This document shows positions 1-11,376 of a stretch of 64,000 nucleotides of DNA, piece by piece; positions within the stretch are counted from its first letter, which is position 1, and the number at the start of each line of letters is the position of its first letter. This DNA comes from Apiosordaria backusii (lineage: Eukaryota; Ascomycota; Sordariomycetes; Sordariales; Lasiosphaeriaceae): assembly GCA_030549205.1 (NCBI GenBank), contig JAUKTV010000005.1, positions 186,001-250,000 on the forward strand. The letters run 5' to 3'. The notes beneath the pieces are model-generated. The model was given only the letters and a program-made list of their open reading frames with translations, was not told the DNA's origin and ran no database searches. The position numbers and the translations under genes were made by a program.

Positions 1-89
1 ATATAACCCCAACCCCCATCCATGGGGCGTAATAGAAATGACATCAGGTGGTTCCTAGGTGTTCCTCAAGTTTCCCACCACGACACGTT

Positions 90-3000
90 TCATCCAAACG
101 GATTAATCCACACCGGCAACGTCTTCACCCTGTCGGCAAGCGCATCAATATCATCAATCAGATCCCTTTTTGCTTGCTTAGCGGCCAATGTGTTGGCGTC
201 GTCACCGGGCCGGTCCTCCGCCGCGGTCCGGGCACCGTCATCAGCCCACACTTGCTGGAGCAGCGGGAGGAACTCGTTGATTACTTTCATTGTCTGTGCC
301 TGCGCGAGGTAGAACTTGTTGTTCATAAACTCGTTCCACCGGCGGCGTAGGTCCTGGCGCTGCCAGGCATCGTATTGGACGTTGTTTACCACGCGCCGGT
401 GGGAGGGGAGGGCGTTCTCGACGGCTTCAAACATGTTGCCTACGCGGTCTTTTTGAGCGCGGAGGTAGGATCGGATGGTGAAGTCGTTGTGGTAGTTGAC
501 TGATCCGACGAGGAAGCGGATGGCCATGAGGATTGCTCTGGCCTGCGTGACGCCTTTGCCGACGTTGTTGTGCCAACGCGATGTGGTCACGATGTTATCT
601 TCTCGACCCCATGTCTGGGTGGGTGCGATGAATACCGTCCTGTCAGCGGCGCCAAAGTGGGTTGGGATTGGGTCTGAGAGAAAAAGCTGGTGTGGGGTTT
701 GAAGGGGGATCAAGGGTGGTGTTGCACTCACCTTTGCCTTGACTGGGGAGTTGATATAGTGCTCCAGGACGACCAGCTCGTGGCTGTATTTATTTTTGGT
801 CGGGTACGTGTTGGCAATGTGCTGGGCTGGCGTTGCTGTTTCGCCGTTGATGGCAAACTCGGGGACAGACCAAAGTTCCAAGAAGTATCTACAGAACGAC
901 ACCCGCTTTCGAGCACCTTTACCGTCCACTTCGTTGGGGTTTGGGTGCTGAAAGGTGTGGTCGAAGATTTGTTTGTCGAGCTCTCTCAGAAATATGGCGG
1001 GAAGCTGGAACTCGAGAATGTGCTCAGTATCGTACTGAACACCTGCTACACGGCGCTCGAGCGGGGTCCCGAATTCGTAGTTTCCGCAGATGTTGGGTTC
1101 TTCGAATCCATATGCGGCTGCGTTCTGGCGATGGCGGCGAATTGCAACGCTCATCGTTAGCAATTGGTGAGGGAACAGATGAACTGAGCTTTACGTACCG
1201 GCAATTCACCTCCGCTTGGGTATATGCTCACTATCGGGATGCCGTCGCCGCCCTTGTCCTCACTGCATAGCCGTGACTTCTTATCAGCTCTTTTTTCTAG
1301 CCAGCCGCGGGCCAGGAGGTGATCCTCGGCCGTTGAGTTGAAGAGGAGGCCAAAGCCAACGTCTTGCATTATGGGGGAAAGGCGGCGCTTCTTCTTGCTG
1401 TCATCATAGTCGTCCTGGTCGGTGAGATACTTGTCGTTATCCCAGTCCGGTTGAATGGTCTTGCAGTCTGTCCCTTCATTGTCGCCGCTCTCTTCGCTGG
1501 GACAGAAGTACTTACCGACAGGAATCGTGAACGCTGGACCATAGACGCCAGCGCGCTTGGATAGGGCCTTCTTCTCAAGTCTGTGGGTGTGCCTTGTCAG
1601 CTCGGTATTGTTGCCAACAGCCGGATCAAGCAAGGGGATGCCTCGCCTCTTCCTCGTCGGCGGGCCGCCGAGAGCAGGACAAGTACCGCCGTTAATGATC
1701 GCTTTTTCCCAGGGGCCGGCAATGTCATACTGGGGTGACTTCCACTTGAAGAACTGGGCTTGGGCGTAGAGAGAGGCGCCCACGTCCATGCCGTAGGTAA
1801 AAGGGCAGTTGCCTTCGGTGCTAGATCCGGCCCCCATCTTCACCCGGACCAAACCTTCGCCTACCACGCTGGCGACCCCGGGGTCTACACTCCACCGTTC
1901 ATGGAACCGCACGCCAAACTCGACAGCAACCTTCAACTTGGCAGTTACGTCCCCTTGAACAGCCACACCGGCGAAAAACTCGGGTTTGGACAGCCCGTTG
2001 AAATTACCTGAGTCATCCAGGTCGGCGCCGTTGCCGATTTCTTTGGGTTTGAACTGGGACTGGCCGTCATCTGGAATAATCTGGCGGACCTCCCAGCTTG
2101 CGATGCTGATCTTGGTCTCGAAGGTTGCTGCTACGGCCAGGGAGGCATCGAGGGAGCCGCTGATGTGAATGTTGGGTCCGATGGTGACGATGCCGGGGAC
2201 GTGGAAAGTTGCCCCAGGGAAGGGCAGGTCGAGGATGGTTTGCTCTTTTTGGTAAAAGACCTTGGCCATGGCTTCGAGGGTGAAGGTGGCGGTTACTTCG
2301 CCTTCGTTGTAGAAGGTCAGGTATGACTTGCTGATGTCGAGGGGGGCAATCATGCTGGTTACGATGAGTGTGAAGCCGAAGCTGGTGGCTACTTTCATGC
2401 GGGTGAGGGCCGAGGCTGTGATGTGCCCTTCGTACCCGATGTTATCTCGGGTGCATGACCAGCTTTCATCGACGATTTTAGCGGTGAACGTCTCGTCGAT
2501 GCTGTGAGTGAATTCCCGCTGGATCTCGGGTTTCACCATGCGTGTTAGCCAGTCGATAATGGTGGAACCGAACCAGCGTTCTTGGAGATGGCGAGGGGAG
2601 AGGGCGCCGAGGTGGTAGTCGTCACGGAACTCTTCTTCTAACCAGCGGACGTGGTTGCCGCCAACGTCATCGAGGGAGCGTTTGCTTTTGCGTTTTTTGG
2701 TTGCGGCTGCTGCTACGATCTCATTCCAGTAGTTGTCTTGATTGCTGAAGTCGATACGCATTTGGGTGTCACCCAGGCTTCGGGGGACGCGGCGGAACTC
2801 ATAGTCAAAGGTCAGGTCATAGACCACGACCCCCTTTTTTGAGACGAGATGGGAAAGATGACGCGGTAGGATCTGGGAGTGGTTGTGCGCTGGTGAAGGG
2901 ACCATGGACTTTGCAACGGCGTATTTGCCCGGTCCGCATCCTGGGGGCATTTGCAGGATTGTTCCCGGCACGCCCTGGCCGAGATGGATCTTATGGCAGT

Positions 3001-5968
3001 TGCTGTTTTCTGAGGAGTCCATGCAGACCATCTGGACGGTGTGCTCCCCTTCGCTGACGGCATCGTTGCAGTTGAAGACATCCCAGTGCGAGCCATCGCG
3101 CTTGTCCAAGGATATTTGGATTTCTTCCGGAGACGTGAGAACCACAAACTGAAAAGCGGCGTCGTTGGGATTTTCATCGTGACCACCGCTGGCTGATGTC
3201 TTGTCAACGTTCAGGTCAAACTCTGTGTCCAGGTTGTCTCCAGAGGGGGGATTCTCGAACAGGTTTGCTAGGGGCACAGGCAGAAATGTTCTCTGACCTG
3301 GGGCGGGCTCGCAGCAAAAGACACGGACACGCTCTATTTTCCAGCCGCAGGTTTCGCCGGCCCCGAAGTAGCTGTCCGTCAGCTGTACCGCCTTTACATC
3401 AGGGCAGTGGTTGTCGAAACAGCTCCCAGGCTCGCCGTGCCAGTTGCAATTCTGCCACTTCTTTGAGTCCTCCTTGGGGCAGCAATATAGCTTCATCGTA
3501 TCAATCTCAATCATCTCCAAGAGATCTGACAACGCCTCGCCCACCATCTCTGCTAGAGGAGTGGGTTTTCCCACCAAATCGAGGATGGCCTGAGCGATAT
3601 CAGCGGCCACAGACAGGACAGTGCCCGAGAATGTCATGGTAACATCTCCAGTATTGCAGGAGCTGCCCATCCCCGCCCAGTAGCATTGATTCTCCTCCGC
3701 CAAGGGGCTTTTACAGCAGTATGCTTTGTGGCCATCATGGCAGTAGCCGCCTCCGCCGCCCCATCTGTTCATCTGAAGCATCACTTCGTCATCATGGCAG
3801 TGCCCATTACAAAGATGAGGATTTCCCCTCCATTGACATGTCTTGGGGTCAGGCGCCCCTGAGAGAGGGCAGCAGAGCTGTGACTGCTTGTCGTTTGTCC
3901 CGCAGTTCTGTTCTGAGAGTAGGATAAACCCAGGATCACACTTGCCGTCGCAGCCCGTGACGTAGCAGTTTGGAACCGTGGCGTCAGCCCAACTTTTCCC
4001 TTTCTCTGGGCCCAGAGAGCCAAGTTTCTTGGGAGAGATGACTGCTTGGAGCGCACTGAGCTGGTTGTCGTCTTGGTCAACGGCCCAAATCAGATAGCCG
4101 CCCAAGCCGAGGTTGGCGGCGAGCTCCTTCTTTTGCTTGAAGGTATCGGCATCGTCATAAGACACCCACTGGTCGTGGCCGTAAGTAATGTATTTGACTC
4201 CGGCCTTCTTGTCGTGAAATGGCTTGAGGCGGTCTTTTTTGATGATTTCTTGGATCTCACGGTAACTGAGGATTCCAGACTCTCCGCTGCAACCGCCTTT
4301 CGAGGCACCGCCCTTGAACTTACATCCGGGCTTATTGCATGCCGGATCTTCAAGCTGAAAACTACGGCCGTAGAAGCCAAGACCGAGGTTTAGCTTCCTG
4401 GCTGGCACATTGTTGCGCCAGAAGAGATCAAAAGCCCGTTTGATCTCGGTGACGTTGCTGTGGCCGTATATGTTGTTTCCAATGGGGTTGTCACGATCCC
4501 ACACGCCATGGAGACTGGGAGCGAAGAGGTCAGTTTAATCCATTTGAACCATGATACCGAGGTTGTGGTAGGCACGATGACTTACTCGTAGGACATGACA
4601 TTGATGAAGTCGACGTAGTCAATCGCCTTGAGATCAAAGTGTCTCAAGTACCAGTAACTGGTGGGCGCAGTGAAGGACACGATATACTTTAATGGCTGCC
4701 TCTTGTTCTCATCATCCAGTTGCTTGAGAAACTTGGTGAAGTTCTCGCCGTCTTCAGGGATACCACCCCGATCTGGTGCACCGGGGTACTCCTAACATGA
4801 TTGCAACAAAGGATATCGACTGTTAGTCTTGCTCACATGCGAGAGACATAGTAGAGGGAGTCTCTTACCCAGTCAAAATCAACACCATCGAAGGCGTATT
4901 GGCGCATAAAGGCAAACAGATTCTTGATGAACTTGGCCCGGTTTGCCTGGGTGCTGACCATATTGCTAAAGACCTTTTGGGTAGGGCCTGGATCGTTGTA
5001 GGTCCATCCACCGATGGCAATAACCGTCTTGAGGGCTGGGTTCTTCTGCTTGACATCGGTAAAGTCGGAGAAGAGCCTGAACGGCAAGCCGTCCATGCCC
5101 GCAATGCTAAAGTCACCGGGTGTGATATACCCAAAAGAGAAATAGAGATGTGTAAGCGATTTGACTGGGATTTGATCGAAGCCCTTTTCACAAGAAGTCA
5201 GTGAAGCACCTACGCAACTATCACCTAGCAAGCTGAACTCACCATTCCCTGACAGACACTGTCATGTCTCCAGGCTTCATAATAGCCAATGACCTTATCC
5301 TGTCCTCCTGCCTTGTGCTTGGGACCTGGCTGCTCACAATTGGACTGGCAACCAGTCGGCCCGTTCTCATCATCTTTTCCCTTGGCGCAAAAGTCTGGCT
5401 CCATCCCGCAGAATCCCCATCTACTACAGCAGACGTTAAGAGGACATTTCTTTCCAGGGACCGCAGCGTTAATCCCACAGTCGGCTTTGGCGTGGCAGTT
5501 TGACCAGCAGACGTCGTTGGGACTGGTGCCAGACTTGCCGCAATACTCTTCTCCATAATTGCAGGAAAGAGTTGCTTTGGGACAACAGGCACCGTTTCTG
5601 CAGGGCCGGTCAGGGGCACAGGAATAATCATCACCGCCGACAACTTGCCTCCCGAGAAGTAGGGAATTGGCTTCGCTGCTGGCTTCATGTCTTTGCTCTG
5701 TTGGCAGGCAAAAGGGGAGGTTTTCATGCTGCTGATCGCGACGGGGCTTGGCTGAATAGTCAAAGAACCTAGAGTTGCTTCAGTGTTTCGGCCAGGAGAG
5801 GAGATAAAGGCAAGTACTCGCATACCCTATGGTGCTACGACAGGTGGCATGAGAGCCGTTCAAGTTAAGATGAGCATGCTGATCGTGGAATGTGTCAATG
5901 AGTGGAATCACTGACACTGTTAAGATGATTGAAACTAGGAAGATAACTTGGAGTACAAAATAGGTCAT
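90..5968 (-). CDS. Secreted killer-toxin-like GH18 chitinase (subgroup C type)
   Basis: Predicted secreted chitinase that hydrolyses beta-1,4-N-acetylglucosamine polymers. Six exons: 5968-5826, 5768-5243, 5183-4869, 4791-4586, 4514-1232 and 1124-90 (1,835 aa, in frame throughout). The only in-frame ATG is 5968, followed by a hydrophobic signal segment. Residues about 98-192 are Cys-rich and include a CBM18/hevein-like module (CCSRWGFCG). GH18 follows from about residue 206, with SFGY, AIGGW and the catalytic DGVDFDWE split by an intron (proton donor Glu329). The C-terminal 1,200 residues carry several Cys-rich modules and regions I do not recognise. This matches the fungal subgroup C chitinases related to the alpha/beta subunit of yeast killer toxin. 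It is divergent to a LysM gene, the known partnership for this subgroup. The last intron (1231-1125) is the least certain; a further in-frame 45-nt intron near 731-687 is possible. Confidence 0.85.
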
Positions 5969-6698
5969 TTTGATCAGTGTCTGCTTTCCGGAAGAGATTC
6001 TAGACACTCAAAAGAGCTTAAAGACATAAGCCACTAATGACGAGTGATGTGCTGGTCTTAAGTGGTTTGAGAAAGCAACCTGGCCACGGCCATGGCACCC
6101 CGATCTCTCCCCTCGAGCCTACCCCCCTGACACCTCTTCCTGGTCACCCTTCTTGGTCACTCAAAGTGCGCGAACCATTCCAAGCACGATAAGGCAGGCA
6201 TTTACTTACCAAGCTAAAGTACCTTAGTTCAGGGACTACCGCGTCAGGCTGGATCACAAATTCATTAAGCCGTACGCGGTCAGAAATGCCTCAACCAGGC
6301 CGTGGTATCGCGGCTGCTGTGTAAGATTGACAAAACGTCATATTTCGTTCATCGAGACAGACGATCTCTTATTCACTACATAAACCATGCAGATGTGGTG
6401 GGTGGCCGGATGTAGCCGGCAGAGACTATCAGCCCTGTGTGAGGCTCCCATCTGCGTACAATCAGGTCACGTTCATCATAGTCATGTAGCCTGAGTAGTC
6501 TCAATAAGCTGACCACGTACATTTTTGCAGGTGCAGGTGACTGATATGAATGTATGACAGCCTCGGAGGGGTCCTCACCAGCATGGCCTGTACATGTAGG
6601 TACCTACTTACAGACATCTTCATGATTTATTCAACATGAGAGCCGCCACTTGCTCAGTTTGACGGACTGGTCTGGTCATTCTTGGAAGTCAACGAAAA
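5969..6698. promoter_or_regulatory. Divergent promoter region, chitinase / LysM protein
   Basis: This 730-bp spacer separates the divergent starts of the chitinase (minus) and the LysM protein (plus), so it must hold both promoters. No convincing ORF lies in it. I see no clear TATA box and name no specific operator. Shared upstream DNA suggests coordinated expression. Confidence 0.55.
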
Positions 6699-9166
6699 AT
6701 GCTGTTTCGCAAGCTCTCCTCCTGTTCGCCAATTCGGCATGTCTTTGCGTATCTGGGTCATCTACTGGTTGTACACCAGATATCTTGTGCTTTAGGTATT
6801 CAGCTGGTTTATGAAGCATCAATCACTGAAGAACTCAGCAGCGGCTGCTCGCAAGCCTTGTTAGCAGATGTTGCATGCGACCCGGTAGTAAGAAACTTCC
6901 GTCCCGGTTTCTTCTACTCTCCAGAAACTCTCGCCAGATCGTGCGCTCCAAGCTGCGAAAGAGCTCTTGTCTCTTACCATGACGCTGTCAAATCTGCGTG
7001 TGGGAATGAAACCATCATCGGATCTTTTGATCTGAACTCTTCAGCTCTCATCGTGCCTGGCATGTACCAGTATCTTTTCAGGTCTATTTGCCTGAAAGAA
7101 GGTAGCCGTTACTGCAACAATGTTGCTGCCACGGCGGCTTTCATCGCGGACCCAGGAGGTATATATGGCCACTTTCCCAACCTGCCTTAAAAACACCGAA
7201 GAAACTGACCGACTCAACCTCACTCGCCAGATAGCATGTTCAATTACATAAACAGCGTTGCAAACGGCACTGTCCCACCCGATAGTTGCGACTCTTGCTT
7301 GGTAGAGATACTGCGTCTCAAAGCGGGCTCGCCATACTTCGATGGTCCAGTTGTAGCGAGCTTGTCTGTATACCAGTCCTTGACTTCCAGCTGTCGAGTA
7401 ACTGGGCGTCCTCTTTCAACAAGCACATTTGGGTTTTATACGTGAGTGCTCCGTCTTTTAGTCCCTAGACCTCTATCAAGAGGTGCGAATCTCTGATATC
7501 CGTGGGTTGTCCACCTACCTGTCTTAGCCAAGAGCCCATAGTCACGCCAGCTCCCTGTGCGGGAAAGACGTATTTGATCCAGCCGTCCGATAACTGTTAC
7601 AGCATCTCACTATCTCAGAGAGCCGGCACAGCATGGCTTCTAGCTGAAAACAACTTGCCCGCCTATTGTGACCGATTCCCGACATCCGGCAACTTATGTA
7701 TCGCAAATACCTGCAATGTCTACACTGTTCAGCCAGGTGATACCTGCAACTCGATTTCTCAAAGCGCAAACATCACAACAATTCAGCTGCTTGCCTGGAA
7801 CCCTGTATGTTATTTTCTTTAGGTACGCTGAGGTATCTTTTGCTAAGAGACTGGCAGGTTCTAGACTCTGGCTGCTATAACCTCGGCCAGATGAATGGGA
7901 CACAGCTATGTATCTCAGCCCCTGGAGAAGAATTTATGCCGCCGGGCACCACAGATCTTGCCTCCATCACGCCCACGACAGCTGCTTCTGTTCCTAGCAA
8001 CACGGCCGCAGGTTCCAATGCTTATTGTGGGAGATGGTACAGTGTGCAGATTGGTGACTATTGCAATCTCTTAACACTTAGATTTGCCATATCTCTTCAA
8101 GACTTTATCTTTCTCAACCCTATGCTCAACGAGAATTGCACCAATCTTTTTGCAGAAGAGAGCTACTGTGTTCAGCCAGTAGGAGACAGTGAGCTCAATC
8201 ACCTTCTCATTTCTCTTATTACTTGGTAGGAACTGATTCTCACGGCCACCAGTCAACACATACTCGGGCCGCCCAGGATACATGACAATGACCACCGGCC
8301 CTTCTGTTCCCCATACAGCCTTCTCAAATCTGCCATCCGCTACCGCACAACCCTACTCAAGACTGTACACTACCCTCCCGCTAGCAAGTGGCACGCGAGA
8401 CGACTGCGCGCAGTACTTCTCCGGAAGCGACTACCAGTTCAACCTAACCGGCACCAAATGGCGCAACAACTGCCAATTCGTCATCCAAGTCTACAAGGTC
8501 GACCCCGAATCCTTTGGAGTCTGGAACGGACTCAACACCACCTCCCCAGACTGCTCCTTCAAGCCCGGCGTTCGATACTGCGGCAGCTGGTACCCTGAAA
8601 AAGATGAACCACCCCAGGCCGTTGTCCCAACTTCGCCAACCCCTCCATCGTCAACAACAACCACAACTCCATCGGGCCCCAAGCCCCCCGCTCCCACCCA
8701 TTCCGGCCAACCCCCCTCCTGCGACACCTGGCACGTAGTTGTCTCAGGCGACACCTGCGCCACAGTAGCAGCCAAAGCCGGGATAACCCTCCCCCAGTTC
8801 CTCTCCTGGAACCCCGCCGTCAGCGCAGACTGCTCCCAGAATTTCTGGTTGGATTACGCTTATTGTGTCCATGTTGCTTCCTCTTCCTCTACCGCCACCA
8901 CCTCCAGGATCATCACCAAAACAACATCCTCCTCTAACCCAACACCGACCCGCCCCCCAGCAGAATACACCCAACCCGGAATCGCCCCCAACTGCACAAA
9001 GTACGACCGGGCCAAATCAGGCGACTACTGCGCCTTGCTAGCAGAAAGAAACTCCATCACGCTCGCCCAGCTGGCGCGGTGGAACCCGGTGCTGGGTGTG
9101 AACGGCGCTGATTGCGCAACAAACTTTTGGTTGAACTACTACTATTGCGTTGGGGTGCCGTCTTAA
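6699..9166 (+). CDS. Secreted multi-LysM domain protein
   Basis: Predicted extracellular chitin-binding protein. Five exons: 6699-7158, 7231-7441, 7528-7804, 7858-8188 and 8253-9166 (730 aa, in frame). The N-terminus has a hydrophobic segment consistent with a signal peptide. About six LysM or LysM-like modules follow, recognised by the YxVQPGDTCxxI / LLxWNP / YCV pattern: near 7550-7720, 7725-7915, 8025-8185, a degenerate one near 8395-8595, then 8720-8875 and 8990-9160. Pro/Thr/Ser-rich linkers separate the last modules (8620-8710 and 8876-8970). Fungal LysM proteins bind chitin oligomers and can mask hyphal walls or modulate chitinases; which applies here is not visible. Its divergent neighbour is a subgroup C chitinase, a pairing known in Trichoderma and other ascomycetes. 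The long non-LysM N-terminal part (exons 1-2) is typical of large LysM proteins but has no assigned function. Confidence 0.88.
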
Positions 9167-9668
9167 ATACAGCAAACAGGGCCTGGCAATACATTTGCTA
9201 TTTGCCGTAGTTGTGTTTTTGTGAAATAGCCAATTATCAACCTGCCTGACACCCACAGACAGACGGCACTGAGCCTCAGAGAGAAAGAAATCAGTCGGTA
9301 GAATTATGTAGCCATCAGATACCATGCGGCTACCAACGATGGTGAGAATGAACTAGTAGTAGAAAGATTATCTTTGGTAGATGAATGGTCGGAGAGTGAG
9401 AATAATGGCGAGCAGGGACACTTCGGCACCACCAACATGATTAGCATTGATAATGAGAATACTTCTACCTAGGTACGTTCCGGCGTGAGATAGTGTAGGT
9501 AAGCTGAAAACAGGGGACATTTTACCTGGGGGGGGGGGGGGGCACATCCGTGAACAAAAAGAAACTGAGACTGCTACACCCCTGCTTAAAATAAAGACCG
9601 AAGGGGATACTTATTAGGCGTTTAAAGATACCTAGTCTATAAGTCTTGAAGATGAATTACAATGCTAT
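9167..9668. other. Intergenic, with 15-nt poly-G tract
   Basis: The spacer between the LysM gene and the convergent F-box-like gene holds no supported gene. A run of 15 G lies at 9528-9542. The 3' end runs into the 21-bp repeat described separately. Confidence 0.6.
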
Positions 9669-9752
9669 CAACCATCTTTTAAGGCCTCTCAATTATCTTT
9701 GGAGACTTGTTCACTATCTTTCAGTCCCTTTCGACTATCTTTGAAGGCCTGT
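9669..9752. repeat. Four degenerate 21-bp tandem units
   Basis: Units 9669-9689, 9690-9710, 9711-9731 and 9732-9752 share a core of the type ATCTTTnAaGGCCTnT. On the minus strand they keep one frame and read as heptads around K-I-V/I-E-R. The stop codon of the F-box-like gene (9721-9723) lies inside the array, and a second stop interrupts a later unit. Confidence 0.7.
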
Positions 9753-11376
9753 TGAACCACTTCTCTTCTACATCACCAACAGCATCGCGAAAAAGGTTCA
9801 GAACTCTCTCACTGGGCCGCCAGTCTCCCACTCGCCATTCCAAGCGACGACTGTCACCCGGTAAAGCACTGTACTTGACCCCCCACGTCCACTTCTCATT
9901 ACACTGCACCGTACCATAACGGATTTCCGTCACATCAGCCTGGTTATATCGCGTTAGTTCGCGCAAGTCACCTGGGTGATCGCTCTCCTCGTAGTACAAG
10001 TACAACTTAAAGGACAGCTCGGCCTCTTCCAGCACCGGCATCCTCCCCAGTGCCCTCGCAAACGCCTCCAGTAACCCCTCCACAGCCTCGGCAACCGGCA
10101 CGATCCGAAAGACATTAGGCGCCACGTTTTCTTCCCTGGCCCATTCCTGATCCCACCTCACGTCCCACCTCTCGTCTGCCTCGTTGTCCTCCAGCGGAGG
10201 ATAATGTCCGTCTCTAGTAACTCTGTAGCCAACCTCTCTGCGGGCTTCCTCCCGCGCACCTCGAAAATACCAACCCCCGCGCGGTGTGGCGGGCAGCAAC
10301 TCGACTTTCAGGCGCTTCAGATGGGGCCAAGATGGTAGCCGCGGCGGAGTGACAGTCGTGTCGTAATCCGGTACCAACATGGCCGTTGGCTGCGACTCAG
10401 GGGACGGCGGCCAGAACAGCGTCGAGTCCCCAAACAAGCAAACGTTGAAATCCACGACGCCTTGGGACAAGATCCGCAAAGCTGAGCTGACCGGATCGTG
10501 TGAGAACTCTGGGGATACTAAATCGGGAAGAGGCTTGCTTTGATCAACAATGCATTCAAAGGCGCCGAGGCGCATATCGATACCTTTCAGCGCTGGGAGC
10601 GTCTCCAGGTTGAGAAGAACAGCTCTGCCAAAGTCGTGCCGGGAGTCTCGCCGTGGTCCTTCCCATGGGCGGGTGAAATGCTCCAAGACTGGTGACGAAT
10701 CAAAAGCATAAGGCATGCGTTCATGGTCGTCCGCGCACTCGAGCGTTTTACAGCTGGGGAGTTTGGTGAGTAGTGAGACGATGACGGAGAGGTCGACTGG
10801 GCGCTGCTGGCGGCAGGCAACTCCGAACACTCTATCATCTATTTCGACGCCGACTTCGAGATGGCGCACGCAGCGGAGGATTGGGAGTGCTGAAGGGGAC
10901 AGCAGGTGTAAACGCCAGGAGTGATAGCGACGGTGGTCACAGGGCTGCTCGCCGTTGTCTCTTTGTACCGGGCCTTGAATGCATAATTCGATTCGGGGAA
11001 TAGTTTCCGGGTCAAGCACCGACTCTTCGACCCTTTTCAATGCATCAAAGACCCGGGCGATGCGGCGTGTAAAGAAAACGTCGTTGGCGTGTAGCTCGGC
11101 CGCCGTCTCCCGACATTTCAGCCAGTGCTCTCTAGTCTCACGCAACTCTGGAAATTTAATGGCGACGGAGACGCGGTGGAGGAGGCGTGCACGACGGCCA
11201 GTAAAGCGAGCTATTTGGCCGATGTCATTGTCTGAGACGACGTCGAGTTCGTGCGGCCATGTGGCCTCCTCGGCAAACGTTTGGAAGCCATGTGACACAG
11301 TGAGCAAGCTCTTCCGTGTATCGTGGTCTGCAAAATATACAATGCGCTGAAGTAACTCGGCTGGTAAGGCTGCCAT
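9721..11376 (-). CDS. F-box-like protein
   Basis: Single-exon 551-aa protein. The N-terminus (MAALPAELLQRIVYFAD, then LLTVSHGFQTFAEEATW) has the leucine/proline pattern of a fungal F-box, the Skp1-binding part of SCF ubiquitin ligases. The rest lacks obvious LRR or WD repeats; substrates are unknown. The start is supported by ATG at 11376 immediately before the F-box. The 3' end lies in a degenerate 21-bp repeat, so the C-terminus may once have been longer. The neighbouring genes (LysM/chitinase, HET) suggest a variable accessory context. Weak F-box similarity makes the exact class uncertain, but the ORF is long and clearly coding. Confidence 0.72.
   Translation of the reverse strand: MAALPAELLQRIVYFADHDTRKSLLTVSHGFQTFAEEATWPHELDVVSDNDIGQIARFTGRRARLLHRVSVAIKFPELRETREHWLKCRETAAELHANDVFFTRRIARVFDALKRVEESVLDPETIPRIELCIQGPVQRDNGEQPCDHRRYHSWRLHLLSPSALPILRCVRHLEVGVEIDDRVFGVACRQQRPVDLSVIVSLLTKLPSCKTLECADDHERMPYAFDSSPVLEHFTRPWEGPRRDSRHDFGRAVLLNLETLPALKGIDMRLGAFECIVDQSKPLPDLVSPEFSHDPVSSALRILSQGVVDFNVCLFGDSTLFWPPSPESQPTAMLVPDYDTTVTPPRLPSWPHLKRLKVELLPATPRGGWYFRGAREEARREVGYRVTRDGHYPPLEDNEADERWDVRWDQEWAREENVAPNVFRIVPVAEAVEGLLEAFARALGRMPVLEEAELSFKLYLYYEESDHPGDLRELTRYNQADVTEIRYGTVQCNEKWTWGVKYSALPGDSRRLEWRVGDWRPSERVLNLFRDAVGDVEEKWFNRPSKIVERD

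Noticed and set aside
674..731. 58-nt intron in the chitinase C-terminal exon
   Set aside because: Removal shifts the following clearly coding sequence out of frame.
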